Positions 23,403 through 32,038 of a stretch of DNA of 38,181 bases are shown piece after piece. Under the pieces are notes generated by a model, which saw nothing but the letters and a program-made list of their open reading frames with translations, was not told the origin of the DNA and searched no databases. The stretch lies in NCBI GenBank assembly GCA_017645645.1, contig JAGCOB010000002.1:1-38181 (forward strand). The letters run 5' to 3'. Position 1 is the first letter of the stretch. The number at the start of each line of letters is the position of its first letter. The position numbers and the translations under genes are program-made. The stretch comes from Prevotella sp. GTDB taxonomy: Bacteria; Bacteroidota; Bacteroidia; Bacteroidales; Bacteroidaceae.

Positions 23403-24059
23403 ATGAAAAAGACGATATACAGCAAATACGATAAGTCAAAAATAAGTGCATTGCCAAGAGTGGTCTTTGAGGGGCGTATCGTAGTGATTATCACTGAATC
23501 GGAGGCAAAGAAAGCGGTAGATTATCTGTTGTCCCAACCGATTCTCGGAATAGACACAGAGACACGTCCGTCTTTTAAGAAAGGACATATTAACCAAGTT
23601 GCACTTCTGCAAGTGGCAACTCATGAGATATGCTTCCTGTTCCGACTGAATCTGATAGGGATGTCCCCTTCCATCATCAGACTGTTGGAGGATACGACGG
23701 TTCCCAAGATAGGACTGTCCCTGCATGACGACCTGATGATGCTGGGTAAACGGGGTTCCTTTGAACGAGGCTGTTTTATAGACTTACAGGATAAAGTAAG
23801 GGAAATCGGTGTGGAGGATATGAGTCTGCAGAAACTCTTCGCTAATTTCTTTGGCCAGCGAATCAGCAAGCGCGACCAGTTGTCTAACTGGGAGGCAGAT
23901 GTGTTGAGGGACAAACAAAAACTCTATGCGGCAACAGATGCCTGGACCTGTGTTCTGCTATATGAGGAACTGATGCGATTAGAGCAGACAGGAGACTATG
24001 AACTGATAAAAGTAGAGAATGATGTACAAACAGATACGATTGAAGAAAGGGAAGGATGA
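23403..24059 (+). CDS. DEDD-family 3'-5' exonuclease (RNase D-like domain)
   Basis: A 218-residue single-domain exonuclease. The DEDDy metal-binding set is visible: GIDTET (D51, E53), LHDDLMM (D109/D110) and YAATDAW (Y175, D179). The HRDC domain of true RNase D is missing, so the substrate (RNA or DNA) is not settled. It has its own promoter. Its last 41 bp overlap the rlmI frame, implying translational coupling to a 23S rRNA methyltransferase and tilS; the context favours an RNA-related role, which is inference. Confidence 0.87.
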   Translation: MKKTIYSKYDKSKISALPRVVFEGRIVVIITESEAKKAVDYLLSQPILGIDTETRPSFKKGHINQVALLQVATHEICFLFRLNLIGMSPSIIRLLEDTTVPKIGLSLHDDLMMLGKRGSFERGCFIDLQDKVREIGVEDMSLQKLFANFFGQRISKRDQLSNWEADVLRDKQKLYAATDAWTCVLLYEELMRLEQTGDYELIKVENDVQTDTIEEREG

Positions 24060-25209
24060 GAGTCTGAAACGTTATCATCCCTGGGTGTTCTCTGGTGCTA
24101 TCCAACAGATGGAGGATGACATCGAAGAAGGTGAACTGGTGCGTGTCATCAATTATGGAGGCGATTTCATCGCTGTCGGTCATTACCAGCAAGGCTCCAT
24201 AGCCGTTCGTGTGCTAACTTTCTCCGATGTCGCCATAGACAATACTTTCTGGTATTCGCGTCTGCAGTCTGCTCTTCAGATGCGTCAAGCCATCGGTATT
24301 GCTGACAATCCCCAGAACAACACCTATCGCTTAGTACATGGTGAAGGAGATCATCTGCCAGGCCTGATCATTGACATATACGGTAAAACGGCTGTCATGC
24401 AAGCCCATTCCATCGGTATGCACCTGATGCGTAAGGAGATTGCCCGTGCCTTAATGGATGTGATGGAATCGCGTGTAGAACATATTTATTATAAAAGTGA
24501 GACGACGTTGCCGTTTATGACGGCAGACGACATGAATGGCTTCCTGTATGGCGGCAGCGATGACAACATCGCTTTGGAGAATGGGTTGAAATTCCGTGTG
24601 GACTGGCTTAAGGGACAGAAGACAGGGTTCTTTGTCGACCAAAGGGAGAACCGTTCGCTGCTGGAACAGTATGCCAAGGGAAAACGCGTCCTGAATATGT
24701 TTTGTTATACGGGTGGCTTCTCTTTCTATGCCATGCGCGGTGGGGCAGAACTGGTACATTCTGTGGACAGTTCTGCTAAAGCCATTGAGCTGACCAAGGA
24801 GAATGTGACCCTGAACTTCCCCAATGACTCACGCCACGAGGCTTTCTGCGAGGATGCCTTTAAGTTCCTGGAGGGGATAGGAAAGCCAACAGCCAGTTAC
24901 AATCTCATCATCCTCGATCCTCCTGCTTTTGCCAAGCATCGCGGTGCTCTGCATAATGCGTTGAAAGGATATACCCGACTGAATCAGAAGGCTTTTGAAA
25001 AGATAGAGAAGGGCGGTATCCTTTTCACGTTCTCTTGTTCACAGGTCGTGACGAAGGATCACTTCCGCAATGCTGTATTTACCGCTGCGGCACTCGCCAA
25101 GCGCAAGGTGCGTATTCTCCATCAGCTGCATCAGCCAGCAGACCATCCTATTAATATCTATCATCCGGAAGGAGAATATTTGAAGGGATTAGTACTCTAT
25201 GTTGAATAA
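24019..25209 (+). CDS. rlmI: 23S rRNA (cytosine(1962)-C5)-methyltransferase, RlmI-like
   Basis: A 396-residue class I methyltransferase. The N-terminal PUA-type domain (RLKKGKDESLKRYHPWVFSGAI) is followed by an EEHEA-like middle domain and a Rossmann fold: VLNMFCYTGGFSFYA (SAM binding, about 231-245), ILDPPAFAKH (about 297-306) and FTFSCSQVV, whose Cys is the expected nucleophile of m5C enzymes. Length matches E. coli RlmI (396). ATG ATG at 24019/24022 leaves the exact start open by one codon. It overlaps the exonuclease by about 40 bp and tilS by 11 bp, so the three genes are clearly an operon. Confidence 0.9.
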   Translation: MMYKQIRLKKGKDESLKRYHPWVFSGAIQQMEDDIEEGELVRVINYGGDFIAVGHYQQGSIAVRVLTFSDVAIDNTFWYSRLQSALQMRQAIGIADNPQNNTYRLVHGEGDHLPGLIIDIYGKTAVMQAHSIGMHLMRKEIARALMDVMESRVEHIYYKSETTLPFMTADDMNGFLYGGSDDNIALENGLKFRVDWLKGQKTGFFVDQRENRSLLEQYAKGKRVLNMFCYTGGFSFYAMRGGAELVHSVDSSAKAIELTKENVTLNFPNDSRHEAFCEDAFKFLEGIGKPTASYNLIILDPPAFAKHRGALHNALKGYTRLNQKAFEKIEKGGILFTFSCSQVVTKDHFRNAVFTAAALAKRKVRILHQLHQPADHPINIYHPEGEYLKGLVLYVE

Positions 25210-26485
25210 AGTAAAAGATTATATTAAAAAATATAAACTACTTGATATTAATGAGTTATATCTTGTTGCATTGAGTGGTGGCGCTGATAGTGTCGCTCTG
25301 CTCCTTTTACTCGATGAAATGGGCTTTAAAGTACATGCTGTTCATTGCAACTTCCATCTTCGGGGAGAAGAGTCGGATAGGGATGAGCGGTTTTGTGAAA
25401 ACCTCTGTCAACAGAAAAGCATCCCATTCCATCGTATTCATTTTGATACACTGATGTATGCCGAAACGCATCAAATCAGTATTGAAATGGCAGCCAGAGA
25501 ACTCAGATACCGCTATTTCGAACAGTTACGTCAGGATATCGGGGCGGCAGGTGTCTGTGTGGCACATCATCGCGATGATACGGTGGAAACTGTTTTGCTG
25601 AATCTGGTTCGTGGCACAGGTTTGAGGGGGCTGACGGGTATTCAACCCCGGAATGGTCATATCCTCCGACCTTTGTTGTGTGTTTCAAGACAAGAGATTG
25701 AGGCGTATCTGAAAGCAAAGGGACAGGAATATGTGACGGATTCCACCAACTTAGAGGCTGATGTGCAGCGTAATGTGATTCGTTTGAAAGTCCTCCCGTT
25801 GTTAAAGGAGTTGAATCCTGCCGTTGCAGAGAACATACAGCGTACAGCGGAGAATTTGGTAGAAGCGCAACAGGTGTTAGATGCAGTAGTAAAACAGTTT
25901 GTTGATGTTAAAACATTAGAACTTAGTGATTTAAATAAATACGGTTCAAGTGAATATATAATATATCAATGGGCAAAACAATACGGTTTTAACGGGACAC
26001 AAGTAAGGCAAATGATGGTGGCTGAGACCGGTCGTGTCTTCTCTTCCCCCGAAGGCTATGACTTATTGGTGGACCGAGAGAGATTACTGGTTGAGCCATC
26101 GTTGAAACCGTTTAAACCGTTACGGATTCCAGAGGAGGGAACCTATATTTTGGGCAATCAGTCGAGACTCTCGGTGAAAAAAGAACCGGTATGGGTATCG
26201 AAAGACGCAGCCGTCGCCACACTTGATGCCTCAAAGGTACATTTCCCCTTGACAGTCAGAAGCGTAGAAGATGGTGATGTGATGCAACCATATGGTATGG
26301 AGGGACGAAAACTACTGAGTGACCTCATGACAGACCGAAAGATGACACTCTTTGAGAAACGTCGTCAACTGGTGGTTGTGGATGCCCATAATACCATTAT
26401 ATGGCTTGTAGGTATCCGCATTGATGCCCGTTATAAGGTCGAAAACCAGACAACGGAAGTCTTTTCATTATCTTTTATACGTTAA
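25199..26485 (+). CDS. tilS: tRNA(Ile)-lysidine synthase
   Basis: A 428-residue N-type ATP pyrophosphatase that converts C34 of the CAU-anticodon tRNA-Ile to lysidine. The PP-loop SGGADS is at residues 25-30, and further landmarks are HCNFHLRGEESDRDERF and VAHHRDDTVETVLLNLVRGTG. The C-terminal TilS substrate-binding domain is present (VRSVEDGDVMQPYGMEGRKLLSDLM). Length is typical for Bacteroidota. It overlaps rlmI by 11 bp and precedes ileS, which has its own promoter in the 85-bp gap; both enzymes act on tRNA-Ile, a neat but possibly chance pairing. Confidence 0.95.
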   Translation: MLNKVKDYIKKYKLLDINELYLVALSGGADSVALLLLLDEMGFKVHAVHCNFHLRGEESDRDERFCENLCQQKSIPFHRIHFDTLMYAETHQISIEMAARELRYRYFEQLRQDIGAAGVCVAHHRDDTVETVLLNLVRGTGLRGLTGIQPRNGHILRPLLCVSRQEIEAYLKAKGQEYVTDSTNLEADVQRNVIRLKVLPLLKELNPAVAENIQRTAENLVEAQQVLDAVVKQFVDVKTLELSDLNKYGSSEYIIYQWAKQYGFNGTQVRQMMVAETGRVFSSPEGYDLLVDRERLLVEPSLKPFKPLRIPEEGTYILGNQSRLSVKKEPVWVSKDAAVATLDASKVHFPLTVRSVEDGDVMQPYGMEGRKLLSDLMTDRKMTLFEKRRQLVVVDAHNTIIWLVGIRIDARYKVENQTTEVFSLSFIR

Positions 26486-26500
26486 TATACCAAAAAGATG

Positions 26501-26530
26501 TTGGTTTTTCAAATTTAATGTGTAACTTTG
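26501..26530 (+). promoter_or_regulatory. Bacteroidota-type promoter for ileS
   Basis: TTG at 26501-26503, a 19-bp spacer and TAACTTTG at 26523-26530 fit the consensus. The ATG follows 40 bp downstream. Confidence 0.7.
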
Positions 26531-26570
26531 CGCATTAAAATTGAAAACGTAAAGAAAAGTTATAATATTT

Positions 26571-29500
26571 ATGGGAAAAAGATTCGCCGAACATGGCGGT
26601 TTGAACTTGACGCAGGTAAATAATGATATCCTGCAGATGTGGAAGGAGAATAATGTGTTTCTTCGCTCTATAGAGGAACGTGAGGGGTGTCCGCAGTTTG
26701 TATTCTATGAGGGACCTCCTTCGGCCAACGGTCATCCTGGTATTCATCATGTACTGGCTCGGTCTATTAAGGACACGTTCAATCGCTATAAGACGATGCG
26801 AGGCTATCAGGTATACCGTAAGGCTGGTTGGGATACGCACGGACTGCCTGTAGAACTGGGTGTAGAGAAGGAACTGGGTATCACCAAGGCAGATATCGAC
26901 AACAAAGAGAGTGACAAGTATATCTCTACAGAAGACTATAACAAGAAATGTCGTGAGAATGTGATGATGTACACGCAGGAATGGCGTGACCTTACGGAGA
27001 AAATGGGTTATTTCGTAGACCTTGACCATCCGTATATCACTTACGACAATAAGTATATTGAGACGCTTTGGTGGTTGCTGAAACAGTTCTATCAAAAGGA
27101 ACTGCTGTATAAGGGCTATACCATCCAACCGTATTCTCCTGCCGCAGGAACTGGTTTGTCTTCTCATGAGTTGAATCAGCCCGGTTGCTATCGTGATGTG
27201 AAAGACACCACCTGTACGGCAATGTTTAAGATGAAGCTCCCAGAGAACTCCGAGTTCTCTGAGTTAAAACAATGGGGCACTCCCTATTTCCTCGCATGGA
27301 CGACGACTCCCTGGACGCTGGCTGCCAACTCAGCCCTCTGTGTAGGTCCGAAGATTGACTACGTAGCCGTACAGACTTATAATCCCTATACTGCCGATAA
27401 GGTAACACTGGTATTGGCAGAGGCTCGTCTGAATGCTTATCTGCCTGCTGAAGGAGCCATCACTGACGGTGGTGAGTTGCCTGAATATAACCGTGGTGAC
27501 AAATTGATTCCCTATCGTATTGTGGCACGCTATAAAGGTACTGACCTCGTCGGAATAGAGTACGAGCAGTTGATGCCTGCCATCAAACCGATGGGTGATG
27601 CCTTCAAGGTGATTCCCGGTGACTATGTGACGACAGAAGATGGTGCCGGTATCGTGCATATTGCCCCGAACTTCGGTGCTGACGATGCCTTTGTAGCCAA
27701 GAAGGCCGGTATCTGTCCGATTGTCCTGATAGACAAGAAAGGATCTGAGCGTCCTGTAGTCGACTTACAGGGTAAATATTTCGTCATTGACGACCTTGAC
27801 CCCGACTTTGTGAAGAACTATGTCAATGTCGACGAATGGAACAAGTTTGCCGGTCGTTATGTGAAGAATGCCTATGATGAGACGTTGACAGACAAGGATG
27901 AGACACTGGATATCTCTATCTGTATGGATCTGAAAGCACAGAACAAGGTCTTCAAGATCGAGAAGCACGTCCACAATTATCCGCACTGCTGGCGTACCGA
28001 CAAGCCCGTGCTCTATTATCCGTTGGATTCTTGGTTTATCAAGTCTTCAGCATGTAAGGAACGCATGAGCGAACTCAACAAGACCATCAACTGGCAGCCT
28101 GAGTCAACAGGAACGGGACGTTTCGGTAACTGGCTCGAGAACCTGAACGACTGGAACCTCTCCCGTTCACGCTTCTGGGGAACACCACTTCCTATCTGGC
28201 GTTCTGAAGAGGGTGAGGAGATTTGTATCGGTTCAGTGGAAGAGTTATATAACGAGATTGAAAAGTCTGTCAAGGCAGGCTTCATGAAGTCGAATCCGTT
28301 GAAGGACAACGGTTTTGTTCCCGGTGACATGAGTCAGGAGAACTATGACAAGATAGACCTCCATCGTCCTTATGTCGACTACATCTTCCTTGTGTCTGAG
28401 ACTGGTAAGAAGATGAAACGTGAATCAGACCTCATCGACGTATGGTTCGACTCCGGTTCAATGCCCTATGCCCAGGTACACTATCCGTTCGAGAACAAAG
28501 AAGCTATCGACCAGCGAAAGGCCTTCCCCTGTGACTTCATCAACGAGGGTGTTGACCAGACACGTGGCTGGTTCTTCACACTACATGCCATCGCTACGAT
28601 GATTTTCGACTCCGTTGCCTTCAAGAATGTGATTTCATCGGGACTGGTGCTCGATGCCAAGGGCAACAAGATGTCGAAACATGTGGGCAATGTTGTCAAT
28701 CCGTTTGAGATGATTGACAAATACGGTTCTGATGCCGTGCGCCTGTATATGATGACTAACTCTGAGCCTTGGGACAACCTGAAGTTCGATCCAGAAGGTG
28801 TGGCAGAAATCAGCCGTAAGTTCTTTGGCACCTTATATAATACATACTCGCTTTTTGCGATGTATGCCAATGTGGACAACTTCGACCCGCAGACACCACA
28901 GATTCCTGTCAGCGAGCGTCCTGAGTTCGACCGTTGGATTCTCTCTTGTCTGAACTCACTGGTTCAGGGTGTTCAGCAGGAGATGGACAGTTATGACCCC
29001 ACACGTGCAGGACGACTCATCGATGCATTTGTAGATGAAGACCTGTCTAACTGGTATGTTCGTCTGAACAAGAAACGCTTCTGGGGCAAGGAGATGGACA
29101 ACGATAAACTCGCTGCCTATCAGACGCTGTATGAGTGTCTGATGACTGTTGCCAAGTTGTTGGCACCGTTTGCTCCGTTCTTTGCCGACCAACTGTATAA
29201 AGACCTCGGAGGTGCTTTGGATAGCGTTCACTTGGATCAATTCCCGACATTCGATGCTACGCTTGTGAATAAAGACCTCGAAGAGCGTATGGATATTGCC
29301 CAGCGCATTACTACCATCGTTCTGTCATTGCGTAAGAAGGAAGGTATTGCCGTAAAGCAGCCTCTGCAGACGTTGATGATTCCTCCCGTTGACCAGGCTC
29401 AGCGTGAAGCCATCGAGACAGTGAAGGATATCTTCCTGCAGGAGGTGAACGTGAAGGAAGTGAAGTTCGTGGAGGGTACCGGTATTCTGGTGAAGAAGGT

Positions 29501-29993
29501 GAAGTGTAACTTCCGCACGATGGGTAAGAAGTTCGGCAAGGACATGAAGGCCGTTGCTGCCGCTGTTGCTGAGATGACTCAGGAGCAGATTGCTGAACTG
29601 GAGACCAACGGAAAGTTGATGCTGGGTAACTATGAAATCTTAGCTGAGGACGTAGAAATCATCAGCGAGGATATTCCCGGTTGGCTGGTAGGCAACGACG
29701 GCAACCTGACTGTAGCCCTCGATATCACCCTGACCGATGAGTTACGTGCCGAGGGTATGGCTCGTACGTTGGTGAACCGCATCCAGAACATGCGTAAGAA
29801 GAGTGGACTGGAAATCACAGACCACATCCGCGTGAGTATTGAACCCAATGAGGCATCAACCAAGGCCGTCAAAGCTTTTGGCGACTATATTGCCCGTCAG
29901 GTGCTGGCAGATGAACTGAAGCTGGAGGCTAACGATGGTCAGACAGTGGAGTTTGATGACTTTAAACTGAATATCCAAATAACTAAATCATAA
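26571..29993 (+). CDS. ileS: isoleucyl-tRNA synthetase
   Basis: An 1140-residue class I synthetase. The HIGH-type motif reads HPGIHH (residues 55-60), and the KMSKH catalytic loop is at 700-704. The CP1 editing domain lies between them (FLAWTTTPWTLAANSALCVG near 240 marks its start), with an intact WFDSGSMPY segment. The anticodon-binding domain follows, and the C-terminus ends without the Cys-pair zinc finger of E. coli-type IleRS. Size and the missing zinc finger fit the eukaryote-like (type 2) IleRS group. It begins a plus-strand run with dksA-like and lspA genes, a conserved order in Bacteroidota. Confidence 0.96.
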   Translation: MGKRFAEHGGLNLTQVNNDILQMWKENNVFLRSIEEREGCPQFVFYEGPPSANGHPGIHHVLARSIKDTFNRYKTMRGYQVYRKAGWDTHGLPVELGVEKELGITKADIDNKESDKYISTEDYNKKCRENVMMYTQEWRDLTEKMGYFVDLDHPYITYDNKYIETLWWLLKQFYQKELLYKGYTIQPYSPAAGTGLSSHELNQPGCYRDVKDTTCTAMFKMKLPENSEFSELKQWGTPYFLAWTTTPWTLAANSALCVGPKIDYVAVQTYNPYTADKVTLVLAEARLNAYLPAEGAITDGGELPEYNRGDKLIPYRIVARYKGTDLVGIEYEQLMPAIKPMGDAFKVIPGDYVTTEDGAGIVHIAPNFGADDAFVAKKAGICPIVLIDKKGSERPVVDLQGKYFVIDDLDPDFVKNYVNVDEWNKFAGRYVKNAYDETLTDKDETLDISICMDLKAQNKVFKIEKHVHNYPHCWRTDKPVLYYPLDSWFIKSSACKERMSELNKTINWQPESTGTGRFGNWLENLNDWNLSRSRFWGTPLPIWRSEEGEEICIGSVEELYNEIEKSVKAGFMKSNPLKDNGFVPGDMSQENYDKIDLHRPYVDYIFLVSETGKKMKRESDLIDVWFDSGSMPYAQVHYPFENKEAIDQRKAFPCDFINEGVDQTRGWFFTLHAIATMIFDSVAFKNVISSGLVLDAKGNKMSKHVGNVVNPFEMIDKYGSDAVRLYMMTNSEPWDNLKFDPEGVAEISRKFFGTLYNTYSLFAMYANVDNFDPQTPQIPVSERPEFDRWILSCLNSLVQGVQQEMDSYDPTRAGRLIDAFVDEDLSNWYVRLNKKRFWGKEMDNDKLAAYQTLYECLMTVAKLLAPFAPFFADQLYKDLGGALDSVHLDQFPTFDATLVNKDLEERMDIAQRITTIVLSLRKKEGIAVKQPLQTLMIPPVDQAQREAIETVKDIFLQEVNVKEVKFVEGTGILVKKVKCNFRTMGKKFGKDMKAVAAAVAEMTQEQIAELETNGKLMLGNYEILAEDVEIISEDIPGWLVGNDGNLTVALDITLTDELRAEGMARTLVNRIQNMRKKSGLEITDHIRVSIEPNEASTKAVKAFGDYIARQVLADELKLEANDGQTVEFDDFKLNIQITKS

Positions 29994-29999
29994 AAGAAT

Positions 30000-30380
30000 A
30001 TGGCAGAAAAGACACGCTATTCTGATGAGGAACTGGAAGAGTTCCGTCAGATCATCAATGAGAAACTGGCGCTAGCCAAACGTGACTACGACCAAATGAT
30101 GAATGTCCTGATGAACAAGGACTCTAACGATGTGGACGACACCTCTCCTACGTACAAAGCATTGGAGGAGGGTAGTGTCACGCAGTCGAAGGAGGAACTG
30201 ATCCAGATGGCATCTCGTCAGCAAAAATTCATTCAGGGACTGAAAGCCGCCTTGATACGCATCGAGAACAAGACCTATGGTATCGACCGTATCACAGGAA
30301 AACTGATTCCTAAAGAGCGTCTACGTGCCGTACCCCATGCTACCTTAAGCGTGGAGTCGAAGATGGCAGGCAACAAGTAG
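30000..30380 (+). CDS. TraR/DksA-like protein lacking the zinc-binding cysteines
   Basis: A 126-residue protein with a coiled-coil N-terminal half (about 8-85) and a C-terminal zinc-finger-like part reading YGIDRITGKLIPKERLRA and then VPHATLSVESK. This is the DksA/TraR C4-type fold region, but it has no Cys at all: the position usually Cys in YGIC is Asp (YGID). DksA acts in the RNA polymerase secondary channel with ppGpp. It starts 6 bp after ileS and ends directly against the lspA ATG, a conserved neighbourhood in the phylum. Whether it still binds RNA polymerase is open. Confidence 0.85.
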   Translation: MAEKTRYSDEELEEFRQIINEKLALAKRDYDQMMNVLMNKDSNDVDDTSPTYKALEEGSVTQSKEELIQMASRQQKFIQGLKAALIRIENKTYGIDRITGKLIPKERLRAVPHATLSVESKMAGNK

Positions 30381-31028
30381 ATGAAAGAACAGAGTATTGC
30401 AAAACGCGGATGGATGGCTGTTGCACTCGTAATAGCCATCCTCGTTGTAGACCAGATTATCAAGATCTGGGTGAAGACCCATATGACCCTTCACGAACAG
30501 ATCGAGGTTTTCTCGTGGTTTAAGATTGTCTTTATCGAGAATAATGGGATGGCATATGGGATGGAGATTGGCAGCAAACTGATACTCTCTCTCTTCCGTG
30601 TTATTGCAATAAGCGTATTGGGCTATTATATCGCTCTACAAGTAAAGAAGAAAGCTCGCTGGGGATATATCGCCTGCCTTTCCATGGTGATGGCAGGGGC
30701 TGCAGGAAATATCTTCGACTCCATGTTCTATGGAATGGTCTTCAATGCCTCTTCGGAATTCTACACATCTTATTTCGTACCGTTTGGAACTGGTTATGCT
30801 TCCTTCCTGATGGGAAAGGTTGTGGATATGTTCTATTTTCCACTGATTGTGACCACGTGGCCAGAATGGGTGCCGATGGTGGGAGGAGATCAATTCGTGT
30901 TCTTTAGTCCCATCTTCAATTTTGCGGACTCCGCCATTTCTGTCGGTGTGGTTCTGTTGATTCTTTTCTACCGTAAAGAAATAAGTGAGATCTCTTTGAA
31001 GAACGAAACAAAGACCCATGAGGAATAG
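30381..31028 (+). CDS. lspA: lipoprotein signal peptidase (signal peptidase II)
   Basis: A 215-residue inner-membrane aspartyl protease that cuts prolipoprotein signal peptides. Four membrane helices are seen. Active-site motifs are present: ENNGMAYGM (about 53-61), AGAAGNIFDS with D113, and FNFADSAISVG with D183. It is longer than the E. coli enzyme (164) through an insertion between the two Asp motifs (about 115-175), which I recall as normal for Bacteroidota. ATG 30381 follows the dksA-like stop with no gap, and its 3' end overlaps a lipoprotein gene by 11 bp, so its product may process that neighbour. Confidence 0.94.
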   Translation: MKEQSIAKRGWMAVALVIAILVVDQIIKIWVKTHMTLHEQIEVFSWFKIVFIENNGMAYGMEIGSKLILSLFRVIAISVLGYYIALQVKKKARWGYIACLSMVMAGAAGNIFDSMFYGMVFNASSEFYTSYFVPFGTGYASFLMGKVVDMFYFPLIVTTWPEWVPMVGGDQFVFFSPIFNFADSAISVGVVLLILFYRKEISEISLKNETKTHEE

Positions 31029-31980
31029 TCTTGTCATAGTCTTACTCGTGATAGCTGTAATCGGCTGTACTCCCTCGGTTCCTTCCGAGTATATCCAACC
31101 GGGAGAATTGGAGGATATCCTCTACGACTATCATGTTGCAAAGGCTATGTCTGAAGTGTCTTCCAGAGGCAATCAGGAAGACAATTACAAGAAAAATGCC
31201 TATTTCCTTGCTGTACTGAAAAAATATAATGTTTCAGAAGCTGTTTTTGATTCTTCTTTGGTATATTATTATTCTCATGCAGACCAGTTGAAAGAAATCT
31301 ACAATCAGGTCAAGGAGCGGTTGAATGATGAGGCAAAGGCTCTGGGTGCCTCAGTTGGTGATATTAATAAGTACTCAACCTATAGCACTGTAGGAGATAC
31401 GGCAAATATCTGGCAAAATGAGACAGATTTGTTGTTGATGCCTCATCCGACAACAAATCGCTATGATATCTATGTGCAAGCGGACACCTCTTATTATAAA
31501 GGAGATACCTTTATGTTCCAGTTTATGACGAATTTCCTCTACCAAAACGGTACCAGGGATGCGGTAGTCTGTCTGGTTGCCAAGTATCAAAACGACAGCA
31601 TTACCCAGTCAGTTAGTCATATCTCTTTAGACGGTCAGGCACAGATACGTATTCCGCAAAATCGTGAAGGTACGTTGAAGGAACTCAAGGGATTTATTTA
31701 TCTGAACAATCCTGATTATGACAAAGATGTTCGTAGATTACTATTTATTAGTCAGATACAATTAATCCGTTTCCATGATAAATCATCTAAAGACAAGCCG
31801 GATGCCAATAAAAAGACTAAGACGGATAGCTTGCCCGGAACTCCAGACACCTCAAGGGGCAATACTGACACAATACGTCGTGGAGATCGTCAACGGGAAA
31901 GTGAAGCAGTATTACCCCCTGGAAAGGGAGCTCCCGTTCACCGAGTGGACAACCAACTGCTTAAACTTAAGAAAAAATGA
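31018..31980 (+). CDS. DUF4296 family lipoprotein
   Basis: A 320-residue protein. The signal peptide ends in a lipobox, VIGC, with Cys17 as lipidation site. Residues about 25-110 form the helical DUF4296 domain (PGELEDILYDYHVAKAMSEV...YNVSEAVFDSSLVYYYSH), followed by a beta-rich region (about 120-260). The last 60 residues are hydrophilic low complexity (Lys, Asp, Arg rich) and are overprinted by a second gene in another frame. It overlaps lspA by 11 bp. DUF4296 genes commonly follow lspA in Bacteroidales; function is unknown. Confidence 0.84.
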   Translation: MRNSLVIVLLVIAVIGCTPSVPSEYIQPGELEDILYDYHVAKAMSEVSSRGNQEDNYKKNAYFLAVLKKYNVSEAVFDSSLVYYYSHADQLKEIYNQVKERLNDEAKALGASVGDINKYSTYSTVGDTANIWQNETDLLLMPHPTTNRYDIYVQADTSYYKGDTFMFQFMTNFLYQNGTRDAVVCLVAKYQNDSITQSVSHISLDGQAQIRIPQNREGTLKELKGFIYLNNPDYDKDVRRLLFISQIQLIRFHDKSSKDKPDANKKTKTDSLPGTPDTSRGNTDTIRRGDRQRESEAVLPPGKGAPVHRVDNQLLKLKKK

Positions 31981-32026
31981 ACAGGGTGAGCTTATGCTAT
32001 ATGATGCCGACAAACCAATTCTATAA
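31802..32026 (+). CDS. small conserved-looking protein overprinting the DUF4296 tail
   Basis: A 74-residue frame from ATG 31802, +1 relative to the lipoprotein gene, which it overlaps by 179 bp. The part VVEIVNGKVKQYYPLERELPFTEW and the C-terminus have ordinary protein composition, and the frame continues 46 bp past the lipoprotein stop to end 12 bp before the transporter. I recall short Bacteroidales proteins with a YYPL...TEW pattern, which supports this frame as real; this is from memory. An earlier ATG at 31775 is possible. No function is known. Confidence 0.6.
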   Translation: MPIKRLRRIACPELQTPQGAILTQYVVEIVNGKVKQYYPLERELPFTEWTTNCLNLRKNEQGELMLYDADKPIL

Positions 32027-32038
32027 ATACTGAGAACA

